The position numbers and the translations under genes are program-made. DNA of 64,000 bases from Lysinibacillus macroides (GTDB lineage Bacteria; Bacillota; Bacilli; Bacillales_A; Planococcaceae): positions 880,569 through 944,568 of the forward strand of contig NZ_LGCI01000005.1 in assembly GCF_001281525.1 (NCBI RefSeq), in the 5' to 3' direction. The notes beneath the pieces were generated by a model. It did no database searches. It had not been told where the DNA came from and saw only the letters and a list, made by a program, of their open reading frames with translations. Below are positions 45,732-54,968 of this stretch, one piece after another (position 1 is the first letter of the stretch; every line of letters begins with the position of its first letter).

Positions 45732-48503
45732 ATGATGGAAAGTCAAAAATATGCAATTGTAGATTTGGAGACAACTGGTCATTCACCAGCAAATGGTGAC
45801 AGGATGATTCAAATTGCCATTGTCATTATGAAGGATTGGGAAATTGAGCGTACCTATACGAGATTTATTGATCCTGGTAAGGCGATCCCGTCCTTTATTC
45901 AGGATTTAACACATATAACAAATAAGGATGTAGCAGATGCCTTACCTTTTGAGGCACATGCCGACACCATATATGAGCTGCTGGCTGATTGTGTATTTGT
46001 CGCACATAATGCAGATTTTGACTTATCCTTTTTACAGGCAGAGTTTAAACGAGCGGGCTTGTCAAAATGGCAGGGCAAAAAAATGGACACGGTGGAGCTA
46101 GCCAAAATTTTATTTCCAATGTCCCTTAGTTTTAAATTAGGTGATTTAGCAGCAGAATTACACATAGAGCTGGCGAATGCCCATCGCGCAGATGATGATG
46201 CACGTGCGACAGCAGAGCTATTTAAACGCTGTTGGAAGGAGCTATTAAGTCTGCCGCAGCTAACACTAGAGCAGATGCATAAACGCTCGTTTCGCTTGAA
46301 ATCAAATATTTCTCAGTTATTTTTTGAGGCACTGCAAATTAAACGCCAACATGTCACAACGAATGAACATGTGCATTATTATCATCATTTGGCGATTTGT
46401 AATGGACGCAAGCTGCATACCAGTCTGGAAGAGGCTATTGTCTATCCTCAAACTACAACAGACAAGATAGCCCTTATGACAAAAGCGTTGCCTAATTTTG
46501 AGGAGCGCCCTGCCCAATTTATGATGATGGATACAATATGGCAGGCTTTACATGAGCAAAAAGAGTGCGTGATTGAAGCCTCAACAGGGATTGGCAAAAC
46601 CGTAGGGTATTTACTTCCTGCTATTTTATATGCGCGTGCTATGAATAAAAAAATAGCGATTAGTACGTATACCTCCTATCTACAAGAGCAGCTTGTGGAG
46701 GAGGAGCTACCGAAGATTGAAAAAATTCTTGGCACAAAGGTCAATATTACTGTATTAAAAGGGATGCAGCACTATATTGACCTTGAGCGCTTTGAGCAAT
46801 GTATGGCTTATGCAGATGAATCCTATGATGATACATTAACCATTTTGCAAATCCTTGTTTGGTTAACGAAGACAGGTACAGGTGTGTTAAGCGAGCTAAA
46901 TGTTTCAGGTGGTGGACAGCTATTTTTAGAAAAAATCCGAAAAATACCAACTAACAAACCACCTAAAAGCTTTGATTTTTATGAACAGGCCTTACAAAAT
47001 AGTGCGGCTGCCGACTGTATTGTAACAAATCATGCAATGGTTTTAAGTGATTTAGTGCGTCAAACACCAATCTTTACGCAAATTGATGGTTGGGTGATTG
47101 ACGAGGCTCATCAATTTATTCAAGCTGCTATGCAGCAGGATGAAATTGTGTTCTCCTATACACAATGGAAATATATACTGGGGCAAATTGGGACAATGGA
47201 AGATACAGCCCTGTTTCACCAATTTAGTGCAGCAGCCAAGAATAAGCAACGTGTGTCCATGCAAAGCCTTCAACAGCTAGCTGCCCAGTTTATACGCTTA
47301 CAGCGGGCATTTGATCACACAGTCCACCAAGCTTTGAAAAAGATGCAGCAGCTGTCAAAAGGAAAACAGACAACTAGTAAACGCACCTTATTTTTAGAAG
47401 AAGCGGCATTAGCCAAAGAACCATTTATGCATGTTAGCAAATTAGCACAGCAATGGCTTGATCTTGCAGTAGAGGCTGGCAGAGCTTTTGAAAATAACAT
47501 TGAGCAATTAGATAAAAATGATCGCTATATTGTCACAGAATGGCATTATTGGATACGTGAATTAAAAATAAAAATTGCTGAATGGGAGGATATCTTCCTA
47601 TCAGCACAGGAGGGCAATTCAGTATGGCTAGAATTTGATGTCCGTAGTATTCCTGGTAGTCTTCATGTCTTTAAAAAGCCTATCAATGTGACATCTATTA
47701 TTGACCAAGTATTAGCACCAATGCGCGAGCAGGCAAGTATTATTTGGACATCAGGAACATTAACGGTGCCAGGCAATGAGCGCTTTGTAACCCGTCAGTT
47801 AGGCATTTCGGGTGATGTAGAAGTAATGAAGCTACAAGCACCGCCAGCCTATTATGCAGGTGCAAAGGCGTATATTGTCACAGATATGCCAGAAATTCAG
47901 CATGTTAGTCAGGAAGACTATATCGAGGCAGTTGCTCATGCAATTACACGAACAGTGCGAATGACAGAGGGGCGTTGCTTTGTGCTCTTTACAGCACAGG
48001 ATATGCTGCGAAAAACAGTCGAGCTCATTCAAGATAGTGAATTGCTTGATGATTATATGCTATTTGCACAAGGGGTAACAGGTGGCAGTCGTATGCGTAT
48101 CCTAAAATCATTCCAAAAGTTTAGCCATGCTGTGCTTTTTGGCACAAATAGCTTTTGGGAGGGCGTGGATGTGCCAGGTGATGCACTTGCCTCTGTTATT
48201 GTGGTACGCTTGCCATTTTCATCACCAGAAGAGCCTGTTTTTAAAGCAAGAGCGAAGTATTTAACAGCGCAAGGTCATAATTCCTTTACAGAGCTGTCCT
48301 TACCGGAAGCGATTATGCGCTTTAAGCAAGGCTTTGGTCGCTTAATTCGCTCCTCACAGGATAAAGGAGCCTTTATTGTACTAGATCGTCGTATTACAAC
48401 CAAATCTTATGGCAAGGAATTTATCAGGGCATTACCGCCAATTGACGTAAGGAAGTTACAGTTACCTGAATTATTAAAAGAGCTTAATCGTTGGCAACAA
48501 TAA
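45732..48503 (+). CDS. dinG: DinG-family helicase with 3'-5' exonuclease domain (923 aa)
   Basis: The N-terminal ~170 residues are a DnaQ-like exonuclease (YAIVDLETTGHSP with DxE, FVAHNADFDLSFL, HRADDDARATAELF). This is followed by an XPD-like superfamily 2 helicase: ASTGIGKTVGYLLPA (Walker A), VIDEAHQF (DEAH) and the C-terminal motifs LFGTNSFWEGVDVPG and QGFGRLIRSS. The iron-sulfur cysteines of E. coli DinG are not evident, as usual in Bacillus DinG. The start is uncertain: 45732 or 45735 fits the family N-terminus, but the frame is open to 45669. Expected 3' neighbour of panD in B. subtilis. Confidence 0.93.
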   Translation: MMESQKYAIVDLETTGHSPANGDRMIQIAIVIMKDWEIERTYTRFIDPGKAIPSFIQDLTHITNKDVADALPFEAHADTIYELLADCVFVAHNADFDLSFLQAEFKRAGLSKWQGKKMDTVELAKILFPMSLSFKLGDLAAELHIELANAHRADDDARATAELFKRCWKELLSLPQLTLEQMHKRSFRLKSNISQLFFEALQIKRQHVTTNEHVHYYHHLAICNGRKLHTSLEEAIVYPQTTTDKIALMTKALPNFEERPAQFMMMDTIWQALHEQKECVIEASTGIGKTVGYLLPAILYARAMNKKIAISTYTSYLQEQLVEEELPKIEKILGTKVNITVLKGMQHYIDLERFEQCMAYADESYDDTLTILQILVWLTKTGTGVLSELNVSGGGQLFLEKIRKIPTNKPPKSFDFYEQALQNSAAADCIVTNHAMVLSDLVRQTPIFTQIDGWVIDEAHQFIQAAMQQDEIVFSYTQWKYILGQIGTMEDTALFHQFSAAAKNKQRVSMQSLQQLAAQFIRLQRAFDHTVHQALKKMQQLSKGKQTTSKRTLFLEEAALAKEPFMHVSKLAQQWLDLAVEAGRAFENNIEQLDKNDRYIVTEWHYWIRELKIKIAEWEDIFLSAQEGNSVWLEFDVRSIPGSLHVFKKPINVTSIIDQVLAPMREQASIIWTSGTLTVPGNERFVTRQLGISGDVEVMKLQAPPAYYAGAKAYIVTDMPEIQHVSQEDYIEAVAHAITRTVRMTEGRCFVLFTAQDMLRKTVELIQDSELLDDYMLFAQGVTGGSRMRILKSFQKFSHAVLFGTNSFWEGVDVPGDALASVIVVRLPFSSPEEPVFKARAKYLTAQGHNSFTELSLPEAIMRFKQGFGRLIRSSQDKGAFIVLDRRITTKSYGKEFIRALPPIDVRKLQLPELLKELNRWQQ

Positions 48504-48558
48504 AAAGAATCTCTTTTAGCAGCAGCTAGGTAGTGACCCCTTAAAGTTAGAGTTTTTA

Positions 48559-48919
48559 TTATGCGGCTGATTGGTTGGCTTGAGTTCGGTATTGCACTGG
48601 ACTTAAGCCAGCCAATTTTTGTTTAATACGTCTATTGTTATAATATTTGATGTACTCTTCAATTTTGTGTTTTAACTCTTCATAGACAACTAATTTTTAT
48701 TTCTTGTTTTAAAAGCCCAAAGAAATTTTCCATTGCTGCATTATCGGCACACATTGCTTTTCGAGACATACGCTGAAAAATTTGGTTTTGTTTTAGTGTT
48801 TTCACCCACTTGTTATGTTGGTAATGCCAACCTTGATCAGAATGAATCGTTGTCCGATATTCTGCCTCGTCTTTAATGACTTCTACTGCTAAAGTTAATG
48901 ATGCGAGAAGGTGCAGCAC
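48559..48919 (-). pseudogene. IS3-family (IS150-like) transposase OrfB remnant
   Basis: Only the C-terminal third of an IS3 OrfB remains: TTIHSDQGWHYQHNKWVKTL, SRKAMCADNAAMENFFGLLK with the catalytic Glu. A frameshift near 48690 separates it from VVYEELKHKIEEYIKYYNNR and LSPVQYRTQANQSAA. The N-terminal part is absent at about 48920, where non-IS sequence starts. The sequence GACCCCTTAAAGTTAGA at about 48535 resembles an IS150-type end. Not functional. Confidence 0.85.
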
Positions 48920-49027
48920 CCTAGAAGGGATTCCTTTTTACATAGACCGTAACAGCAAGATTGAGGACGAAATCAGTGGATATTTCCTGATAAGATAAGG
49001 TCAATCAAACAGTGTGGAGGCTTTTCA

Positions 49028-49758
49028 ATGACAAAAATTCAGGTGTTCAAGGACTTACATTCTACTCAAAAGCTAATCTTTATAGGGAATACGTGGGAAG
49101 TATTATCCGCTTCCATATTAGAAAAGGCAGGCTTTCAGGCGATTGGCACAACAAGCTAGGAAATTGCTAATTCACTGGCTATGCAGATGGTGACATCGGC
49201 ATCTAGCGATTATTCAAGCCATTGTAGACCATGTGAGTATACGAGTATCAGCAGATATCGAAGCAGGTTATGGATATGATGAACAAAGTATAATTGGCAA
49301 TCTGTTAAGAACAGCGGATACGGGTGTAGCAGGCATCAATATGGAAGACTCTCTTAAACATCAATCAGGCTTAAGAAATTTGAAAGAGCATTGTCAGCTA
49401 CTAGCAAATAGAAGGGCTACACTTGACAATCATGGCTATAAAAATTTCTTTATCCATGCTAGAACGGATACTTATTTTCAATTAGAGCAGCCTTATGAAG
49501 AAACGTTAACAAGGGCAAAGGCTTATGTTGAAAGTGGTGCAAGCGGTATATTTATACTTGGGTTAACAGATGTCCATGAAATAAAGGGCATCAGAAGATA
49601 TGGGAATACACCCATCTAACAAATTGTCAACAGTTAAAAGTATTGGGTGTAAACACCTTAGCTTTGGCAATGCACTTTCAGACAAAATCATTGCACATTT
49701 AACAAAAAATGCTGCACAATTACTAGAGAGCCGAGATACTTTATGTTTATATGAGTAG
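49028..49758 (+). pseudogene. PEP mutase / isocitrate lyase-like gene, decayed
   Basis: Begins with a proper site (GTGGAGG) and ATG: LIFIGNTWEVLSASILEKAG, FQAIGTTS, then a stop at 49157 and several small indels, then the open stretch VSADIEAGYGYDEQSIIGNL ... INMEDSLKH ... FIHARTDTYF, then another frameshift near 49615 before LSFGNALSDKIIAHLTKNAA. The pattern matches the phosphoenolpyruvate mutase/isocitrate lyase-like family. At least three lesions, so it makes no full protein. It lies next to the IS3 remnant and may have decayed after that insertion. Confidence 0.88.
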
Positions 49759-49782
49759 TCAAAAAAACGGGGTGAGCTATTA

Positions 49783-50352
49783 GTGAATAATCCAGTGAAT
49801 TTATCCTTTGATGAGATGTGGGAAAAAATTATGGCTTGTGATGAAACCTATGACGGGCTATTTTATACGGCCGTTAAAACGACTAAAATTTATTGTCGCC
49901 CTTCATGCAAATCAAGAAAGCCTAAGAAAATAAATGTTCAATTTTATCCGACTATTCAACAAGTAGAGGGGGCGGGCTATCGAGCATGTAAGCGATGTCA
50001 GCCTGAAATTGAGTATTCTCCACATACGCAATTAATTAAAAATGTGACAGCTTTTTTAGTTAACGAATATAAGCACAAACTAACATTGCAGGATATAGCA
50101 ACTCATATTGGTATCAGTCCCTTTTATCTCGAACGGTTATTTAAACAAGAAACAGCTGAAACACCTCGCATGTACTTAGAAAAAATCAGAATTGATAAGG
50201 CTGCTTATTTGCTCAAACATACAGCTTACACAAATCTCGAAATTTGCTATGAGGTGGGGTTTCAAAGCCCCTCCAACTTTTATAAAGTCTTTCGACGGTT
50301 AAAAAATTGTTCACCTACTGAGTATCGACAGAGGGAGAAGATAGTGCTATGA
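49783..50352 (+). CDS. adaA: AdaA-type methylphosphotriester-DNA methyltransferase / AraC activator (189 aa)
   Basis: N-terminal Ada zinc domain (residues ~10-80): DGLFYTAVKTTKIYCRPSCK and GYRACKRCQPE give the four cysteines, the first of which accepts a methyl group from DNA phosphotriesters. A C-terminal AraC helix-turn-helix (~85-185, LTLQDIATHIGISPFYLERL) binds DNA. The GTG start has GGGGTGAG upstream. First gene of an alkylation-response operon; it probably activates its own operon when methylated. Its stop overlaps the next start (ATGA). Confidence 0.93.
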   Translation: MNNPVNLSFDEMWEKIMACDETYDGLFYTAVKTTKIYCRPSCKSRKPKKINVQFYPTIQQVEGAGYRACKRCQPEIEYSPHTQLIKNVTAFLVNEYKHKLTLQDIATHIGISPFYLERLFKQETAETPRMYLEKIRIDKAAYLLKHTAYTNLEICYEVGFQSPSNFYKVFRRLKNCSPTEYRQREKIVL

Positions 50353-51263
50353 AGTGGATAGATCATGTAAATTATATAAAGATTTCCCCACCAAATGATT
50401 TTAGCTTTCCAGCGTGTATAAATTTCTTTCATCGCACAGATCAAGAAATTCTTTATCGAATCAAGGATGACACACTTTATAAATTATTTAAAATAGAGGA
50501 ACAGCCCATTTTATGCAAAATAAGCGAGCAAGCAACGATGATCAAGATTGACTTTCCCATATATCAGCCCACTGCCAATGAAAAAGAAAAAATTGTACAA
50601 TATCTAGTGGAATGGTTTGATTTATCAAGAGATTTACAAAGCTTTTATGAGATGGCAGAACAAGATAAAATTCTCCAACCTATTGTGGAAAAATATAGGG
50701 GATTACGATTAATTGGGATTCCTTGTTTATTTGAAGCGCTTGTTTGGGCAATTATTGGACAACAAATTAATTTATCATTTGCTTATACATTAAAACAGCG
50801 CTTTGTAGAAACCTTTGGTGAGCAGCTCTATGTGGAGGGGGAAAGCTATTGGTTATTTCCTACACCTGCCAAAATAGCTGAAATGCAGGTGGAGGATTTG
50901 CGCATGCTGCAATTTTCAGAGAGAAAAGCTGAGTATACCATTGCTATTGCAAAAAGCATAGTAAACGGGGATTTAACAAAAAAATTATTGCGACAACAGG
51001 GGGACTATTCAGCTATCAAAAAGTATTTAATGACGATTCGTGGAATTGGAGCATGGACGGCTGATTATGTACTAATGAGATGCTTACAAGAGCCCTCTGC
51101 CTTTCCATTAGCAGATGTTGGCTTACACAATGCTTTAAAAATACAATTATCGTTAGCGCAAAAACCAACGATTGAGGAAATAAATGATTATGCAAAACAA
51201 TGGGAGGGCTGGCAGGCATATGCTACCTTTTATTTATGGAGGTCACTATATGAAGCGATATAA
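50349..51263 (+). CDS. alkA: DNA-3-methyladenine glycosylase II, AlkA-like (304 aa)
   Basis: Helix-hairpin-helix glycosylase that excises alkylated bases. IGIPCLFEALVWAIIGQQIN and LMTIRGIGAWTADYVLMRC (HhH, Gly-rich hairpin followed by the catalytic Asp of PLADVGLHNAL) are diagnostic. N-terminal domain as in AlkA. Coupled to adaA by a 4-nt overlap and to the next gene by a 14-nt overlap. Confidence 0.93.
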   Translation: MKWIDHVNYIKISPPNDFSFPACINFFHRTDQEILYRIKDDTLYKLFKIEEQPILCKISEQATMIKIDFPIYQPTANEKEKIVQYLVEWFDLSRDLQSFYEMAEQDKILQPIVEKYRGLRLIGIPCLFEALVWAIIGQQINLSFAYTLKQRFVETFGEQLYVEGESYWLFPTPAKIAEMQVEDLRMLQFSERKAEYTIAIAKSIVNGDLTKKLLRQQGDYSAIKKYLMTIRGIGAWTADYVLMRCLQEPSAFPLADVGLHNALKIQLSLAQKPTIEEINDYAKQWEGWQAYATFYLWRSLYEAI

Positions 51264-51747
51264 ACTAGATTATCAATCACCAATTGGCATAATTGAAATT
51301 GAGGGTACAGACACGGCTATTTATGGCATTAATTTTTCAGAGAGAGAGCAGCTTGCACATATGCCACAGCAAGAAACGCCGCAAGTGATGCTAGACTGCT
51401 ATAAGCAACTGCATGAATACTTTTTAGGCGAGCGCTTTGAATTTACATTTCCGTATCAATTTGAAGGAACCAACTTTCAACAAGCGGTGTGGCATGCCTT
51501 ACCTCATATTTCCTATGGTAAAACAGCCTCCTACAAAGATATCGCCATTGCCATTGACAATGAAAAGGCAGTAAGGGCTGTGGGCAGTGCCAATGGCAAA
51601 AATAATATCAGCATTGTCGTTCCTTGCCATCGTATTATCGGCTCAAATGGTACATTAACAGGCTATGGCGGTGGCATGTGGCGTAAAGAATGGCTGCTTC
51701 AGCATGAGCAATCACACCGTGCAAAGATGAGTAAATCGACTAATTAA
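51250..51747 (+). CDS. adaB: Methylated-DNA-[protein]-cysteine S-methyltransferase (165 aa)
   Basis: Removes methyl groups from O6-methylguanine in a suicide reaction. The acceptor cysteine is in SIVVPCHRIIGSNGTLTGYG, preceded by FQQAVWHALPHISYGKTASY and RAVGSANGKN. The ATG at 51250 has GGAGG 7 nt upstream; an upstream in-frame ATG at 51184 is inside alkA. Forms, with AdaA and AlkA, a complete direct- and excision-repair set. Confidence 0.94.
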   Translation: MKRYKLDYQSPIGIIEIEGTDTAIYGINFSEREQLAHMPQQETPQVMLDCYKQLHEYFLGERFEFTFPYQFEGTNFQQAVWHALPHISYGKTASYKDIAIAIDNEKAVRAVGSANGKNNISIVVPCHRIIGSNGTLTGYGGGMWRKEWLLQHEQSHRAKMSKSTN

Positions 51748-51902
51748 TGTAGTATTCCTCTCCTTTATCGCAATCATACAAGGTATAAAAAAGTGCTGAT
51801 TGCCAAAAATAAAACCGTTATAATGGGCAATTTATTCGCTTTTTATAACCTCTCCATGCGGAAAATGTCGTGTGGAGCATTGATGATAAAGGAGGTGTAC
51901 GA

Positions 51903-52238
51903 ATGAGCGTACTGTATAGAATCGCTTTAGTATTAGTCATAATTGGTGCTATCAACTGGGGGCTTATTGGATTCTTTAGATTTGACTTGGTGGCGTATTT
52001 GTTTGGTGGACAAACAGCAGTATTATCTCGAATCATTTATGCACTTGTTGGTATTGCAGGCTTGCTTGCCATACCGATTATTGCCAAGCGTTTTGAAGAC
52101 GAGGATGAAGTGGAAACACATACTCGTATAGACCAAAATCCTAGCTATGGTATGGAGGCTGGAGAGGAAGCCGATTTCACCGAAGTAACCGAGAAAAAGG
52201 TGAAAAAAGTTGAGAACAAAGATTCCCAGCATAAGTAA
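51903..52238 (+). CDS. DUF378 membrane protein (111 aa)
   Basis: Two membrane helices with the DUF378 signature: IALVLVIIGAINWGLIGFFR and LSRIIYALVGIAGLLAIPII, followed by a long charged C-terminal tail (about 50 residues, Glu- and Lys-rich). The start at 51903 has AAAGGAGGTG upstream. DUF378 members in Bacillales are small and often general-stress-related; the acidic tail is longer than usual. Confidence 0.88.
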   Translation: MSVLYRIALVLVIIGAINWGLIGFFRFDLVAYLFGGQTAVLSRIIYALVGIAGLLAIPIIAKRFEDEDEVETHTRIDQNPSYGMEAGEEADFTEVTEKKVKKVENKDSQHK

Positions 52239-52242
52239 GTTA

Positions 52243-52278
52243 AAAAAACTGATGACCAAGTGGGCTCATCAGTTTTTT
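52243..52278 (+). terminator. Intrinsic terminator
   Basis: AAAAAACTGATGA pairs with TCATCAGTTTTTT. Confidence 0.85.
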
Positions 52279-52370
52279 CCATATTGACAACAACCCAGCG
52301 TAAGAAAAGAAATTTTCTAAAAAGCTCAAGTTGCTAGTGGACCATGTAATGGCAGATGTCAAAAGCAATA

Positions 52371-53540
52371 CTATTGATTCGTTAAAACATCCTCTATTAA
52401 AAAGGCCATATACAAGGTTGTCTTTGTAAATGGATTGCTTAAATCCATATCTAAAAGCATTTCGATTTTTTTTATTTTATAAAGAACGGTATTGCGATGA
52501 ATAAATTGACGTTCACTAATTCTGCTTGTACTGCCGTTTTCCTCAACAAATATGCGTAAAAAGGGTACATAATCCGTGTTGTGTAATTCATCATAACGAT
52601 AAAGCTGCTCTAACATATCTTGGCGAAAGCTCTTCATTAATGACTGATTTTGTATCGCCATAATAATTTTATAAACCCCAATTTCTTTATATTTATATAA
52701 ATACCGATTATTATGCAGCTGTGCTAAATGAATAACAGCTAATGATTCTTCATAGCTGTTACGAATATTTTCAAGCTCTTTATGAAAATTACCTTTACCA
52801 ATAATGATGTCTAAATATCCGTTTTTTGATATATTTTTTTCGTAAATTTCTTCAACAACCTTGGAAAAAGGAATATTTGGTGTATGGATTTGTGCTTTAT
52901 CGATTAAAAAAATAAGGTGATTTTTATGCTTTAATTTTAAGAAGCGTTGATAGCGATTTTGAAAAGCGAATTGAATCATGACTTCATAGTGGTCTATCGT
53001 TGCTTGTGCATCAATCGTTGTGCAAGTAATGATCGCCAATTCCCTCCCTTGTGGAAATCCTAGCTGTGCTAATTGCTCTTTTATCGCATGAGTGTTGGGC
53101 TTGTCCTGAAATAGTAGATTAAACAGCACCTTTTCTTCGATGGAAAGCTCTTGATGATGGCTGGTAATAAATTGAAAGGTTGTTTTTAATAAATCGGCAA
53201 TGCGATAATTCCATGGCATTTGAAAAATAGGGAAATCATATTGATTAGCAAAAGAGATGACGGCTTCTGGAATAGTAGCAATGAATGGTCCTGTATTAAT
53301 AATAAAGCCAGCTACTTTTTTCGTGTGCGCCTGCTTGACAAGCTGTTCTAAGGAATCTTGCTGTGCATCTAAATTGATACCTGTTGTGACGACCAATTCA
53401 TTAGGTCTACAAAACATGATTAAATCACTGCTTTCCACAACATTAATACCAGTAACTCTGCGATACGTACCACTATGTCCAGCGACTAATGTGAGCATTG
53501 GGAATTGAACTCCCTCTACCATTTTACGAATCGTCCCCAT
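52371..53540 (-). CDS. PucR-family transcriptional regulator (389 aa)
   Basis: The N-terminal PucR ligand-sensing domain (VEGVQFPMLTLVAGHSGTYR, ESSDLIMFCRPNELVVTTG, KKVAGFIINTG) and a C-terminal helix-turn-helix (SRISERQFIHRNTVLYKIKK) are both present. GGGAGGGGAAAT precedes the ATG. It is divergent from the pyrimidine/hydantoin degradation genes (139 bp between starts), the usual layout for PucR-type activators of purine, allantoin or pyrimidine catabolism. It probably controls the 53680-61245 cluster; the inducer is unknown. Confidence 0.9.
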   Translation of the reverse strand: MGTIRKMVEGVQFPMLTLVAGHSGTYRRVTGINVVESSDLIMFCRPNELVVTTGINLDAQQDSLEQLVKQAHTKKVAGFIINTGPFIATIPEAVISFANQYDFPIFQMPWNYRIADLLKTTFQFITSHHQELSIEEKVLFNLLFQDKPNTHAIKEQLAQLGFPQGRELAIITCTTIDAQATIDHYEVMIQFAFQNRYQRFLKLKHKNHLIFLIDKAQIHTPNIPFSKVVEEIYEKNISKNGYLDIIIGKGNFHKELENIRNSYEESLAVIHLAQLHNNRYLYKYKEIGVYKIIMAIQNQSLMKSFRQDMLEQLYRYDELHNTDYVPFLRIFVEENGSTSRISERQFIHRNTVLYKIKKIEMLLDMDLSNPFTKTTLYMAFLIEDVLTNQ

Positions 53541-53679
53541 ATTTCCCCTCCCTTATTATGAACATAACTTACCATATAGAATGTGCAGTTGCACATATTT
53601 TTTTAGTTTTCTATCCATATCTTACAACTGTTATCTATTTTAGAATGTTAATAACTACTGTGAAAGAGAGGACTTGCAT

Positions 53680-54924
53680 ATGTATAAATGTAATAGTAGA
53701 CGATTGCAAGCGTTAATTGAACAATTTAGTCAATTTGGAGCTACGGACAACAGTGGCGTCACACGTTTGTCTCTTTCGAATGAGGATGTATTAGCAAGAA
53801 ACTATTTTTGTGAGTGTTGCGAGGCTTTAGGTATGGACATTCAGGTGGACGATATGGGCAACATTTATGCCACTCTTCCTGGTAAAAAGAATGTACCACC
53901 CATTGTCATGGGTTCCCATTTAGATTCTGTTGAAAAAGGTGGTAGATTTGATGGCGTGTTAGGTGTATTAACAGCAATCGAGGCTATTCGAACAATAAAA
54001 GAAAACGATATTGATGTAGAGATTCCACTTATGATTGTGAATTTTACGAATGAAGAAGGAGCACGTTTTGACCCTGCAATGATGAGCTCAGGTGTAATTA
54101 CCGCAAAATTTGATAAAGACAAAATGCTACAATCTACGGATAAAAATGGGATAAGCTTTCGAGAGGCACTACAAGCAAGTGGCTATAAGGGAAAAAAGGA
54201 AAACCGTCTAGCCGAAGCACTTGCCTATCTTGAATTGCATATTGAACAAGGTCCTGTATTAGAGGCAAAGCGATGTGACATTGGTGTGGTTGAAGGTGTT
54301 CTCGGCATGGTGTGCTATGAAATGACCATTACAGGGCAATCAAATCATGCTGGAACGACACCAATGTCAATGCGCAAGGACTCCATGATTGTTGCATCAA
54401 CGATTATTACAGAGTTACATGAACAATTAGGCAAGATTGATGAACAGCTTGTCTTTACCTTTGGTCGTATGAATGTTTCCCCGAATATTCATACCGTCAT
54501 CCCCAATAAGGTGACCTTTACAATTGATTCACGCCATCAAAAGCCAGAGGTTATGCAGCAGGTGGAGGATATTCTCAACGCGCTTCCAGAGACAGCAGGC
54601 GGATGCCATATTCAGCCTGTCAAGTTATGGGGCAGGGATACCGTGTATTTTAATAGTGCGATTTGCAATGAAGTAGAAAGAGCTTGTCAAAGCTTTGGCT
54701 ATTCATCGCATCGTATGTTTAGTGGCGCTGGACATGATGCACAGTATATGGCAAGTATGGTTCCTTCCGCGATGATTTTTGTTCCAAGCATTCAAGGGAA
54801 GAGTCATTGTGAAGAAGAGGAAACAGCCTTTGGAGATTGTGCAAAGGGCGCAGATATTTTACTAGAAACGGTGTTAACGCTACAAACGAAGTTTAGTATG
54901 GGCGAAACATATACACTGCATTAA
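53680..54924 (+). CDS. Zn-dependent amidase: N-carbamoyl-amino-acid hydrolase / beta-ureidopropionase type (414 aa)
   Basis: M20-fold hydantoinase/carbamoylase family. Metal and substrate motifs: PPIVMGSHLDSVEKGGRFDG, VNFTNEEGARF, LELHIEQGPVLEAK, SNHAGTTPM and the C-terminal MFSGAGHDAQYMAS. It hydrolyses N-carbamoyl amino acids (for example N-carbamoyl-beta-alanine to beta-alanine, CO2 and NH3). Family members also act on allantoate, but the neighbouring PreTA and hydantoinase favour the pyrimidine route. The ATG at 53680 has AGAGAGGA 7-8 nt upstream. First gene of the cluster. Confidence 0.88.
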   Translation: MYKCNSRRLQALIEQFSQFGATDNSGVTRLSLSNEDVLARNYFCECCEALGMDIQVDDMGNIYATLPGKKNVPPIVMGSHLDSVEKGGRFDGVLGVLTAIEAIRTIKENDIDVEIPLMIVNFTNEEGARFDPAMMSSGVITAKFDKDKMLQSTDKNGISFREALQASGYKGKKENRLAEALAYLELHIEQGPVLEAKRCDIGVVEGVLGMVCYEMTITGQSNHAGTTPMSMRKDSMIVASTIITELHEQLGKIDEQLVFTFGRMNVSPNIHTVIPNKVTFTIDSRHQKPEVMQQVEDILNALPETAGGCHIQPVKLWGRDTVYFNSAICNEVERACQSFGYSSHRMFSGAGHDAQYMASMVPSAMIFVPSIQGKSHCEEEETAFGDCAKGADILLETVLTLQTKFSMGETYTLH

Positions 54925-54968
54925 CTATCAAGCATTCTCTAATTTTGTCATGAAGGGTGAGAGGCATA

